Positions 12,201 through 24,029 of a stretch of 64,000 bases of DNA are shown here, one piece after another. The notes beneath the pieces are model-generated. The model ran no database searches. It was not told where the DNA came from and saw only the letters and a program-made list of their open reading frames with translations. Every line of letters starts with the position of its first letter. The stretch's first letter is position 1. The stretch lies in the NCBI RefSeq assembly GCF_051020985.1, contig NC_135002.1:9920001-9984000 (forward strand), written 5' to 3'. The translations under genes and the position numbers were made by a program. The DNA comes from Nomia melanderi (lineage: Eukaryota > Arthropoda > Insecta > Hymenoptera > Halictidae).

Positions 12201-12830
12201 TTGCTCGACGTCGTATTTGTTGAGATCTGCGATCAGTGATTTGTTATTCTTTATTTATGCGCTATCTTGGCGGCGTGAAGCTCGGCTCGATAAACGGTAG
12301 ATAAATTAAAAACGATAATGCGATTGAAAAAATGTATTTTTAAAGGAATATCTTTGACAGAGAGCTTAACCAATGTCAATAATCATTAAAAATACATATA
12401 AAGCAATTAATTAATAAAATGGAAATTTGTTTGGGCTGTTAAATCTTTCAAATTATCACGAAGTTAAAAAAAAGCACATTATGGACATAATACTCTTACA
12501 GTCTCAAACATGTTTACTTTGAAATTAGAAATTAAAAATTTTAATCTGAATTAAAATGTTTAATCCGCCAGACTTTAAAGGTTTCTCAAAATCGAAAGGA
12601 TGCGTCCAACGAAACAAATTGAAAAGTCAAAATTTATCGTAGCGATCATTTTCCAGAGAAATGCGTGGATCGCCATCTTAACTATACGTAGTTAGGAAAG
12701 AATCGTTTTATCGAATTCGAAAGCAGTGCAACAAACGTGTCCTGCAGTAAGTAGCGAACACAATAAAACAAGTATATCGAGAGATCCACGTCGAATATCA
12801 CACAGTGAAATCATTTTCGTCGAACCGGCG
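9250..12830. other. AT-rich intronic filler
   Basis: No exon, transposon end or RNA gene recognised. A CT-rich stretch at about 11130-11240 gives Leu/Ser/Pro-rich chance frames on the plus strand. Confidence 0.5.
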
Positions 12831-15211
12831 TTCGCACCACGACGCTCGCGATCTACGTGACACGAATCCGCGCCGCGCGCACGACCTGAGACCCGGCTCG
12901 GCGCACCGGATATTTCGAGCGCGAAAATAAGTCCATCGATTTAGCGAGTATAATTATTGTTTCTTGAAACGGCCGACCAATTTCGGCCGTCGGGCCGTCT
13001 GAATGCGTCAATCGTGATGGCATTGTTCGTTCAATGAAAACGACGGAACCGTACCGAGAGCAATGCTCCTCAAGTGCATCGGCGAAGTGCACTGCCTTGA
13101 CCCTGCCGCCGCTGCAGCAACGGCGGGCGGCAGCGCCGCTTTTGATTCCATGGCCCAATTTAAACGAGCGGAACTCGACTATGCGTGTGTCGAACGCGGC
13201 ACCGGATAGAAAACACTGGTCCTCTGAACGATAAACTATTATCTGCACTATAAACATCACAATTAACAAGCATTTTTTTATGTAGCTATGATAGCTTGAT
13301 TAGAAAGTATTGTCGCGTTTTCGAATAGAGATCAAAGAAATTTCGCAATTATCAATTTTCCGTTAACCTTTGCTGGATAAGGAACTCATAAATGTAATTT
13401 AATTGTAAATTGAATACAAATTGCAATTCAAGTATACCACGGTTCGGAATAATATCAACCAATTGTTTATTGAAGATCAGCTATAGCTTTAACAATAACA
13501 TTTGAACTTATCAATTCGACGAATATTTAATTTGATAAACATTAGCAAAAGTGTAAAACAATCGTCGACGGAACTATGAGAATATGTATATCTGAGTCCT
13601 CTGTTTCTGAAGCTCTAGTTTCCAATACCTACATGAATAAACACCTATTTTTCTAGGGACAATGCAACGAAGTGCATAGTAAAAATCCCTAAATCTATTG
13701 TCACTGTGGAGTTTATAAATGTTCAATGGGGTGGAAGATTCGAATTCATTCCGGATTTTTATGTTTCTGGCCCACAGTGCGTCTGGTCGGTGTATCGCAA
13801 TACCGCTCGGCTCGCTCTGAACCGCTCGAATAGGAGTGCGCGCGCGCAAGCGAGCGAGCGAGCATCGCGTACGCCACGTCGGTGGAAAGGGTGACCATTC
13901 GAAGGGTTCAGTGTCTCGCAATGACCCCTGTTCGCTCGGTAGTGTAAGTCAAGGGGGAATGACCTAGTCCCCTTGCACAGCACCGCCGGTGCTGGTACGC
14001 TTCTCTCTCCTGCCGTGCCGCAACCCGCTTCACCTTCGCGTCACGTCGACATTGCGGTTCGCCCTCTCCAGAGGGAGGCACGATTCTTCTTTTCCCGGAA
14101 CTTCCTTGGGCATCCCCCGACGCACCTTGGATTGATGACCGGTAAATTTCTGCTTCGGTGCGACACGCGAAATTCGCTGATATATAGAGTGCCTCCGAAA
14201 CTGTAGCACAGCTAAGAAGCGAGAGAATCCACATGTAAAGAGAAGGGAACATATGGGATGAAAGTTTCTTATGCGAGATTTCTTCCTTGAGAAAATTGAT
14301 TACGAAAGTTTATCCAATCTGAACGTGTTGGTATTTATAAGTGAACGTGGTAAGCCACATACAGACATATAGTAAGGATGAGATCGTAGTGATCGAAGGA
14401 AAATGATATTTTTAATTTACAATAGTTCCATTTATTTACATTGTACAAAAGTTCCCGAAATTCCTAACATCGAAAGATTGAAAGTTCAACGGTTTCTTCC
14501 TTCTCCTCTAATTATCCGAATTAAAAAAGGAGAGCAATCAATTGTCCAATAATCCCAATGCCAAGCACAACGCAACAAATCCCGCAAACATATCCAAAAG
14601 TCTCATTCGATCGCGAGACCTGCGAGCAATAAGTAGCCGAGGATAAAAGGGAACATTAAAAAATGCATGAGGCGGTTGGCGAAAGGTTCGAAGCCCCGTC
14701 GAATAGGCGGTCGCCAGGTACACCGAGGCAGGTAAACAATTGCACCCTTATAGCGGGTCGGACACGCGAATGAAACAACGCTGGCTGGGAAATTAGTGCT
14801 CGCGGTGCAGGTGCAATCGGTCGTCGTGCTATCGTATCGCGTCGCATCGCGTATCGTACACCTGAATAATTCACCGAAATTACCCCGACGTCGAGTCAAA
14901 GGGGGACAGAGGGTCGGGGTGTAAGCGCTCGCCGTGCGGGCGGGGGTAGAAAAGCAGGTACGTACGCCGGGGAATCGATCATTGACCTCCCCGAAGTTTA
15001 AGGTCCCGACCAGCCATGGATGCCGGAGCTCTCATCAACCCTGGCTCGCGAGAGGGGATGAAAGTGTCTGCGTCTCTCTTGCTGCCTCGAATCAGACTAA
15101 AACGGGGATGGATTTTATGATAGCCTTCTTTCACCCCCTTCTCTCGTTCACCCTGCCAGCCTCCCCTCTCGTCGCGAAGTTTCGTTTAGACCTTTTTTTC
15201 CCTGGTTTCTC

Positions 15212-15270
15212 GCGAGAGAGAAAGAGAAAAAGAGAGGGGGGGGCAGAGAGAGGGAGAGAGAGAGAGAGGA
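15212..15270. repeat. GA-rich microsatellite
   Basis: A purine tract of GAGA units with an internal run of eight G. GAGA tracts can bind GAGA-factor-like proteins, but nothing else here supports a regulatory call. Confidence 0.7.
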
Positions 15271-15390
15271 ACTGATCCGCTACCAGTCGAGACATCCTCT
15301 AACCCCTTCAGGCGCGAACAAAGTCTTCGTGACCGCCCCTCTCGCCCCGATTGCTGCGAGAACGAAGACGGACAGGGGGATGGAAAGCGT

Positions 15391-15407
15391 GCGCGCGCGC
15401 GCGCGCG
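15391..15407. repeat. (GC)n dinucleotide tract
   Basis: Eight consecutive GC units, a sequence with Z-DNA-forming potential, within the CpG-rich block. Confidence 0.8.
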
Positions 15408-15800
15408 GCAGTGGCAAGGGGGAGAAGAGGGGTTGTCGACGATGCCATTGCACTGCACTGGGTGAGGGTCATTACTCCGAACAAGGCGAGCCGGTGACCT
15501 CGGCGCCAACGCCCGGAATCGATTCAACTCCCCCTCCTCCCGTCCGTCTCCCACTCCCCGCTTCTCGTACCCTTACCCTCCGTGTCTGACACACGGGGTG
15601 CAATGCACCGTACGATTCTCCTTTTATTACCCTTGAGCGTCACGTACACGTTCGCGACATTTTTTTCAAGCGACGTCCGCGGCGAACGGGACGATTTTTC
15701 GATTCCCCTTTCCTTTTTCTGTCGGTTTCTTCGCTGCTTTTCCGGAATTCGCGCAGAATTTATGAACGATTTATTTTGGAGCGTTCTTTCTTCGAGTTGA

Positions 15801-18319
15801 GGGAAAACGGAGGTTTAGCGTACTTTTGAGTTGATCTCTTGCGACGAGTCCTTTTGACTTTTGTTTTCGTGGGGGATGATTCGGGGTGGCTTGCTTCGTT
15901 TTGGAGACTTTTGGAAATTCGATTTTGTTTTCTGTGGTAAGCGTTTTTTGGGAAGAGATTCTTCGAGTTTTTAATGGTTGTCGTTAGATATTAGAGGATA
16001 GGGAAATTAAGACATGGTGATGAGGTGTGATATCAAGTGAAACGATTAAGGAGGACTTGTTGGTTTCTTGTATTGTTTGGAAGACATGTTTTCTAGTTCG
16101 AAGTCAGCTCAGTTATAAATACTAACCACTATCAAATTATAAATTATAAATGTAGTTCGTATTAATATTCATAACTTATGTATCGTGTTACAGATAGCCA
16201 CTTTCAAATATCCTTATGAAACAACCCCTTTTTTAATAGTGCACTGTTTCCACGGTTTCCGCATTTCTTCCTGCTTGCGTCCTATATCAAGTTGTAGGGG
16301 TGAAATTTATTTCGTCAGATGTTTTTTCGACAACTTTACACAGCGAAATAGATTGTACGTGGAAGAAAAATTGAACTAAATCCATTCAAGGGCGGAGCAC
16401 AGTCGTTAATGGGAGGGTGAGAAGGTACCGGTTGGCGCGAATGCAATCGGAGTCGTTCCGTGTAATCGACGATGAGGGACGTTTCGTTCAGATTAAGGGG
16501 TGATTGCGTGACTGGCCGAGAAGCTGAATTGGTCACAAATTTTATTTTTCTTGGGGTAAGAATCACCTATTTAGAAGCAACTATTAATTCTGCCAAGAAA
16601 TTTACATTATGAATCTCAGAATTGAATTAATTATTACGCAGATATACTTGTTTGTTTATCTATAATGCTAAAGCTTTCTTTTTTATCGCAAAAACATTAT
16701 TTTCCTAGAATAATAAAAGTAAAATGTCTTAAAGTAGGATCGTACAGCTGTTTGCCAGAGAAATTACATTGTTATATTTTTGTCTCGGAAATTACAGGTT
16801 AGAGTGAATATTATAAGTTTAAAAGCCATCAATTTCGAACCTTCTTTCCGTCGCGTCCCAAAAAAGGGAAACGACCGAAGATTTATGAAGACGGCCCCGT
16901 TCCGATGCATCAGTGTTACAGAAGTTTGCACGAGGTTGCACCTGTTAACTGTCGACCGTCGCTTGACTCGAGCGGGAAAGATTAATCAGGCTGAAGTAAT
17001 AATTTAAGAGGCTCGTTAAGTGGCAGTGATGGGTGGACGTATGATACTCTCCACGAGATAAATATTCATGATCAATCCCTCTCATTTTGTCGTACCATTG
17101 ATTTTTATTCTGATCAAGTTATCTAGTTGATCCATGCGGTTTTCTTTATTTATTCTTGGTTTCTTATAATAGCGTTTCTGTGTTGTCCAATTTGTCGTTG
17201 AAAAATAAAATTGACGCGATTTTCTTGTCGTGTCAGACTGACATTAGTGATTAGGTCTTCTGGTTACCGGTTACCTAGGGATATCCGTTTTCGACTGATA
17301 CACCGAACGAAAATTGGTTTTCAAAATTTGCCGGCCGAGCTTTCTGGCTTCTCGACGAATCTCTGTACTCGCACTACAGATGGCTCTTTCGTGACGGGCC
17401 CAAACTGGGCCCTTTTTGAGACAAGGTTACCGCTAGGTGTCGACAGAAGTTCCAAAAAGGGCACTTCGCACCCTTAAACATTTGAAAAATATATTAGAAC
17501 CGATACTTTATTAAAGAAACATAAAGAGCGATAATTAATATTAATATTTCGAAATATTATTCATGAAACTTATGTACTGAAATATTTGTATAATTTCAGC
17601 TCTTAATAAATTTCTGAAAACAGTAACTTATACTTACAAAAGTATGATTTAATAGTTCCGAATCATTTTCAAATATAATAATAAATCAAGAAAGAAATTT
17701 AAGCGAATTACAATGTTCTAACAGTTTTAATTAGAAGAAAAGAAATTGTAATTAATTATCTTAGAACCACATATCCAATTAAATAGTTATCGTTTCTATT
17801 TCGAAAATTGAATATACCACGAAGTCAATTGAAACCTGAAAATGACAGAATCTCTAACGATCGTTGGATTCGTCTCGTGGAACGTTATTGAAAATTAATG
17901 AAACCTCAATTTGTGAGTCAGTGATTCATCGCAGTGTTAAGGTTCTAATGATGATTGATAAATATCCCATAATTTCCGGTTCTCGTTGCCAGAATGGGAG
18001 AACAACCATGTGTTGAGTTGTTACATCCGTTACGTAAAATCATCTCTTATATAAAATGGTTTCGGGTTACGGGGCGCGTGTCACGTTTTGCGTTTCCTCT
18101 TATAAAGCGTGGCCAGATGTATCCACGAGTTGCAGAAGCTTACCGCTAACCGTTTGTTTCTTTGTTCGATCTCTTGAGTATCGGAGCATTATCAAACATA
18201 AACAGATCGCATATGCACTATCTCATTCTGTAAAGTCAAAATCTTTCAATTATGCCAATTTAATGGACAAAACAAATTTGTTATCTCAACGACAAAGAAT
18301 CAGTTTGAAACTTTTGACA
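15801..18319. other. AT-rich intronic filler
   Basis: No exon or RNA gene recognised. A cluster of short inverted repeats lies at 17396-17462 and is listed separately. Confidence 0.5.
17396..17462. repeat. Two nested inverted repeats
   Basis: GGGCCC-AAACT-GGGCCC (17396-17412) forms a compact hairpin. GCCCTTTTTG (17409-17418) is perfectly complementary to CAAAAAGGGC (17453-17462). The two structures overlap and would be mutually exclusive as RNA. Confidence 0.45.
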
Positions 18320-18531
18320 TTAACCCTTTGCGGACGAATGTTGACATTTCAGCGAGATCGGATGTTCGTATTAGGAAGACTAAGTCGCAAACAAATGATT
18401 TAATTAGTCTGATAGCAAGAGATCAACACGTAGTTTCCTTTTTCCTATTAATCAAGCAATCGATATATAATTTAACTTCATCTGTCGAAGGTTTTGGACA
18501 TTTCAAAGAATCTTCGTCCGCAAAGGGTTAA
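18320..18531. mobile_element. TTAA-flanked piggyBac-like MITE, perfect 19-bp ends
   Basis: TTAACCCTTTGCGGACGAA at the left end is repeated as its exact reverse complement at the right end, with TTAA at both boundaries (18320-18323 and 18528-18531). At 212 bp there is no transposase. The perfect ends suggest this is the youngest such insertion in the window. piggyBac elements target TTAA and typically begin CCC, which supports the class. Confidence 0.7.
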
Positions 18532-21370
18532 ATTCACTGGTTATTTTTAAACTTTTAGAAAAATAACAAAAATAAGATTGGCAAGTTTTAACTATTGTAA
18601 AGTTCTCGGTAATACTAGGACGAAGGTGTTTCGAAACGAAATTCGTGGGAACTCTGGCGAAAGGGTTGTTTGCATTAAGGGTTGCGCGCAGATGCATCTT
18701 TGGGCGACACGTGTGTCCAGATTTCTATTTCCACCATACATCGAAAATATGTACAAACGGAGTATCACCTGTGTCCGGTTCCGTGCGAAAAAGTGCATGT
18801 GCTTTTCAATGGGAATTCATTTACTCTAAACATCTGTTTTCTCTATTTACGTTAATATACGATATTGCATAAAATAAATCTTCAAACGAATAATCTGCAT
18901 CATTCTTAGAGTTTATTTATATTTATCTCTTCAAACTTTCTACTGAAATATAGAAAAACAGCATTTTTTAAACTGTAATTGCAAAAGTATAATTGTAGTG
19001 TCATTTCTCAAGCTGAAACGAAAAAACAGCACCTCTTAGCATTTTCGACCAGATTATCGCGAAGGCTCATAGTTAGATTGCGGATCTTCATGTAAATTCC
19101 GATTTCAAAGAACCTAATTACAAAAATAGAATTCCAATAGAGAATAGTTTCCCCTAGGAAGTATTATAAAAAGCACTGTATCCTGAAGACTTTATATATT
19201 TGTTCAAATTTTCAAATTTCACGTAAACGCATAAAGAACCGCTGTCTGCTTACGGCACTCCGACGGTTGAGGGGTAGCGCATTTAACATAAAAATGAATC
19301 GGGACACGCGGAAGTCTCTTTCCACACGTGGACGTCGAGTTACACGTTGCACGTGTCGCGCCTCCGCAGCAGGGGTATCCAGCAGCTTCCGAGGACCTCC
19401 TCCCGTCGTAATAAGGGGTTTTCGGCGTTACATAATGCCGGGACACGGGGCACGCGTGTCTGGATGCAGCTGCTCGATCGCGTCACGCGTGCCTCGTATT
19501 GTGCGCCGCGGAGGCCGGAAAAGAAGCGAAAAGGGGGCACGCTCGTAAAGGGAAAACGAGCCGCGGGAGGACGCAGGAGGAGGATGTTACGCGAAAGATC
19601 GAATTCTAGTTCGGATCCGCCTCTTTCTCGTCCCTTTTAACGGCGCGCGAGTAAGCCGCCGCGCTGTTGCACCTGCCGCACTCTCTATACGCGCATTCAA
19701 GTCTCCGACATGGGATTTCACGCATTCACGCGAATCACGATTCCTCCGCAGGAGATAAGGATCATTATTGCCATTTGGGAATTAACGTTGTTCACATATT
19801 GTAGTTTTAAACTGATGTTTTACGGAAATATGATAATTTTAGCTTTCAGGTGTTCACTCTAGAAATACAGTAAGTGTAAAGTAATATTTTATGGAAAGAC
19901 GATAATTTTGGTAGCTCTTGTTTCATCGTGGCAGTTGACATTGGAGGTTAAACAATTATTCTGTGAAGTTATTGTGTAGGTATGCGTGAAATGAAAGGAT
20001 TAGGCTGGTAGAGAAAGAATTGAGAAAAATTGAACATAAGTATCGGAAGTGTAAGAGAATTATTAAGTGACGAGAGTTTCTTTTTCCCAGCCAGATGATC
20101 GAAAATTGAAGAAAAATCAGTATTGCGAGTAGCGCGCACAATTTCGTGCTCAACAGCCGAGAATTGCATAAAAGGAGGTATCGGGAAGGTTCGGCGTGCA
20201 ACAAAGACTGCTCGGCATCTGTTCACTCATCTTGCGCAAAGCTGAAGACTCTCACAATGGACACTCGCTCGATTATCAATCGTCCCTATTCTTTCGTTGG
20301 TTTCCTGAAATTTCGTAAATCTCAGCCGCCTGGAAAAGGGTGAACGGAAAAGGATTTGTCGGTTTGTCAGCGTTCCATATTGGGTACCTGATCGGGAAAT
20401 CGTTGCTGCTGCACCGATCAGATGCAAATGTTTCTATGGAGACGCGGCATGCGTTTCGCGTCAATCCCGGGAGCAGCTGTCGATAGGGTGTTCGGTCATT
20501 CTCTGTGGATTTTACGTAAACACCAGCTGTAAAGGGTTCAAAAGGCACTCTCGACCACCGCTGCCTGGAAAGGGTTTGACCTGTTGCAATCGCAGCTGCC
20601 ACAGGATTCGGTGCTCTCGCGACCGGAAGTTTGCATCATCGATTCCCAAACATCACCGTCGACGTTCCAATACTTTTACCGAGGAATTTTCCGACCGCTC
20701 TCATTCCATATCGAAACAATTCAAACGAAAGCTGTATTGGAAAGGCACGAACAGTAGATGTTTACCTACTTTCATTCCGCTGTTACCGTAAAACATTCTC
20801 CTTGATTGATAAAAGAAACTTCTTCTTTAATTCGATTCTACTAAAGTAACCCATGAAACTGAAAACTAAACGTTCACCAAACAATCTCTATGAGATGGTA
20901 TTGTTCTCCCGAATAAAATACTTCAACCGAGTGCGATTGTGAAAGAAATCAATACAGCAGGTTAGCCCTTTATTCTACAACCTCTTTCACAACATTGCTT
21001 GCTAAAGCTACCTCATCACCAATAACTTGTCAAAGAAGCAAAAAGACTTCGGTACCCATTCTACATCTGGATTTACTTCTAAGCTTCCAACACAAGTCAC
21101 ATTACATACTCAAAAAGATTAATAAACAACAACCAATTTTCTAAAATTCATTTCAAAACATTTATCCCGAGACGACACTAAAGGACAACTGGTTAGTCGC
21201 GATCTTAAGATTAGCCGATCGAAGTGACGCAAGGATCGTTCCAGATTCGGGGTTAGATACCGGCCAGCGATCGTGAGGAGGACGCGGGTCCCAGTGGGCG
21301 ACTTGGAAGAGGGGTTAATCGGCAGATCTGTCTGTCGGGTTGGAGCATTGGCCCGAGACGGGCCAGGACG
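18532..21370. other. Intronic filler with a CpG patch
   Basis: AT-rich except about 19220-19700, which is CpG-dense with several overlapping open frames on both strands, none recognisable. Nothing else seen. Confidence 0.5.
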
Positions 21371-21379
21371 GTGCATCGG

Positions 21380-23640
21380 CCTGCATATCGCTCGCCGGCC
21401 AGTGTGTTAGTGAGGTTATGTGTCGTCTATGTTCCTCTGCAATACTGGTGCACGATGCAATCTGCGGCTCCTCCGTTCCACTCCCGCCCGCTCGCCCGCC
21501 CGCCCGCCACCGTTGCCGTTTCTGCCGCCGCCGCCGCCGACGCCGGTCCGCTCGTCACTGTTGTCCTCTCCTTCTCTCCTCGCGTTCCTACGCGACGTTC
21601 GTCGCGCTTCTGCAAGGGCTGCGAGCGCCGGGAGGGGAGGCAATCCCGATGGATAAGGCAGCCGGAGGCGGACGGGTGGAGCAAGAGGGTACTCTCAAGG
21701 TCCACGGCGTGCATTGATCCTGTTCGGTCACGGACCCTCTTCCCTCTCATTCTCTCGCTCCCACTCCATTAACTCTCGCGAGCTCCTCTTCTTCGTCGAT
21801 TTCACCGTGTTCCCTCCGCGCGCGCGCTGCCCTCTCTTCCCCCAGCACTGCGCGGTCTTTCTCCTCCTCTTTCCTTCTTTCCCTCCTTCGTTCTCTCCCC
21901 GACTACCATCCGTTTGCTTTCTTTCGCTTTCTTTTTCTGAGGCTCCTCTCCCGTCTCGTCCTTTTTCTCCTCTTTCGTCCTTTCTTCGGTTTCGCGCGTT
22001 TCTTCGTCTTCCACACCTTCCTCCTCCTCCTCCCGCCGTACCTTGCAGGTTCGCCGTTGGCCTCCTTTCCTTTCCACGCTCCCTTTACTTTTTCTATGAA
22101 TCCCCTTTCGCTCTGATCGCTCCCTCCTTCCTATTATTATCTTTTTTGTTCCGGCGTATAGGTGCCCTCTTCTTCCTCCCCGAGGAGGATTTTTGCTAAT
22201 CTTCCCCCCGCGAGCCCGGAGTGCTTTATTCCAGACGGATCGGAGGTGAAAGGATGCGTCCCGATGCCTCGCCGTTCTTCCCCGCGGCCCTTCCCCTTTT
22301 CTTCCATCTCGCGATCCTGCCTTCCACGGGTCTCTGTTATTATCCGATCCTCTTCTTGCGCCGGACGCTCGCTAATTTTCGATGCCGTAAGTTCGCTGGA
22401 CTTTTTCGTTCTCCTGGCTTTCGGAGCGATCATTTTGCGCCGTTCTTCCTTCCTTCGCCTCGGCGATTTGAATTTCTGCTGCGGCGTCTCCTGGCATCCG
22501 ATACGTTTCATCTTTATTCTTCGGTAATACGACTTGGAATTTCGATGTTATCGCGCACGGTATATTGTCGATCGATTCGTCGAGTATTTTTATTCCGAAT
22601 AATGTACCCGCCTTTTTCTAAACGCTTGACGTCCAGCTTTCCGACGTCCCAAATTGAACTTCTCGTGCAACATGGAAACTTCCATTAACTCATTCCTCTG
22701 CATTTTACTAATTGTACTTTCTTCAACGCGGGTACGATCCCGTTGTACTTATACAAGTATATACATTCGTCAAATAAATATCAACGATATTTTCAAAAAA
22801 CTTGAATATTTTAATCTCCGAATATATCTTCAATTATAAGAAACACTTCCAGCTTTTCAAAAAGAAATTGACTGTGGTACATATTGACTTACACCACCAG
22901 CAATACCTTCTCCCTTTTTAATCTCCACCAATTGCAACAACAACGACAAGACTGCCAACACAACGAATCACTTATTATAACCCATACTTTCTACTGAACT
23001 GTTCGGAGTCTCGCGAAATCTACCGATCTTCGTCACTCAAGATAAAAGGTTTTTATTCCATCGGGAATCGGAGCGAAAGGATAGGACACGGCAGGGACAT
23101 CGGTGATTCATTTCCACCGGTGGAACCGAGTCGGGCACGTCACCGGCTACCGTCCACGCGCGTTATCTCGGTCATACGTTGACTGGCCGGTCGCGAAAGG
23201 AAAGAAAGAAGAGGAAAAAGAACGAATCGCGGGAGACAAGTGCGCGATTACGGGCGAGAAAGAGTCCTGTCGTGATAACGACGGGTAAACGAACTCTCCT
23301 TATCCTATTGCCTCACGCTCCGCCGCGCAGCGCGTGTCGACCGCACGGGCGATACAGCTTTTCGTTTCACTTTCTCCTTGGCCTGGCCGTCGATTTCCTT
23401 ATTTCCCGATTTTTATCGGCGCTCATACTACTTATGCGCTTCCCTTTTTCCTATTTCTCACGTCGCGCGAACTTATCCGCTCGTTATCCCTGGAAGTCAG
23501 TGTCAAGAGACGAAGTATCCCCGCGTAATTAATGACACGTTAGGCGACATTGGCGCAATTAACGACGCAACAGGTTCACTTCGCAGCCGCGGCCACGGAA
23601 CCCGTCCCTCCGCTCGCCCCCCAGTAAATTATAGGGACGC
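21380..23640. other. CCG/CT-rich low-complexity and CpG-rich region
   Basis: Contains a CCGCC microsatellite at about 21486-21546, a long pyrimidine-rich (plus-strand CT) tract at about 21720-22200, and a CpG patch at about 23080-23640. Long frames here (for example 161 codons at 21714-22199) are Phe/Leu/Ser/Pro-only readings of the CT tract and are not genes. Confidence 0.5.
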
Positions 23641-23850
23641 AAACATCGGTGTAAATCGATCCGGTGGGACTGGCCGCTGGAAATTCTATTCCAACTTTCT
23701 CTAAGCTTTCTTTCTTGTTTCGGGCGCGAGTTAATGTCGCGTTCGCTCTCGTTCGGGCTCGGTGGAAAATCCCGCGTTATCGAGCGATTTTGCGACTTTT
23801 TATGGTGAAAGTTTTTCTGCAAAATCCTCGCGCGATTAACGTTATTTCGA

Positions 23851-24026
23851 TTAACGCTGGAATTTTGTGCCAAGCAGGTGAATTTGACTTTTTGACTTTT
23901 CTGTAGAAAGTTCAGGAGTGTCTGTTGAGATCTCAATTGATCTATAAATCGGTTGCGTTTTCGATAATTGCGAATAAAGAATTTGAGAGTGGCTCGTTTG
24001 AACTTATCTGGTAGTTGTAGGGTTAA
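23851..24026. mobile_element. Degenerate TTAA-flanked MITE (tentative)
   Basis: The right end (24026, reverse complement TTAACCCTACAACTACC) fits the TTAACRCTAG-type end seen at 32084 and 50122. The left end (23851, TTAACGCTGGAATTTTG) shares about 10 of the first 13 positions. Size 176 bp, no coding capacity. Confidence 0.3.
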
Positions 24027-24029
24027 TAC

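Larger units (their letters stand above)
12830..15800. other. CpG-rich patches
   Basis: CpG-dense blocks at about 12840-13240, 13780-14130 and 14690-15660 are separated by AT-rich sequence. They produce overlapping open frames on both strands, which is expected where CpG is high and stops are rare, and none carries a recognisable domain. Such patches can be promoters or alternative first exons, but I find no paired TATA/Inr/DPE elements to support one. Confidence 0.4.

Noticed and set aside
21714..22199. 161-codon plus-strand open frame
   Set aside because: It is a reading of a CT-rich tract made almost only of Phe, Leu, Ser, Pro and Arg. The complementary strand is also open as Glu/Arg/Lys. 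No domain.
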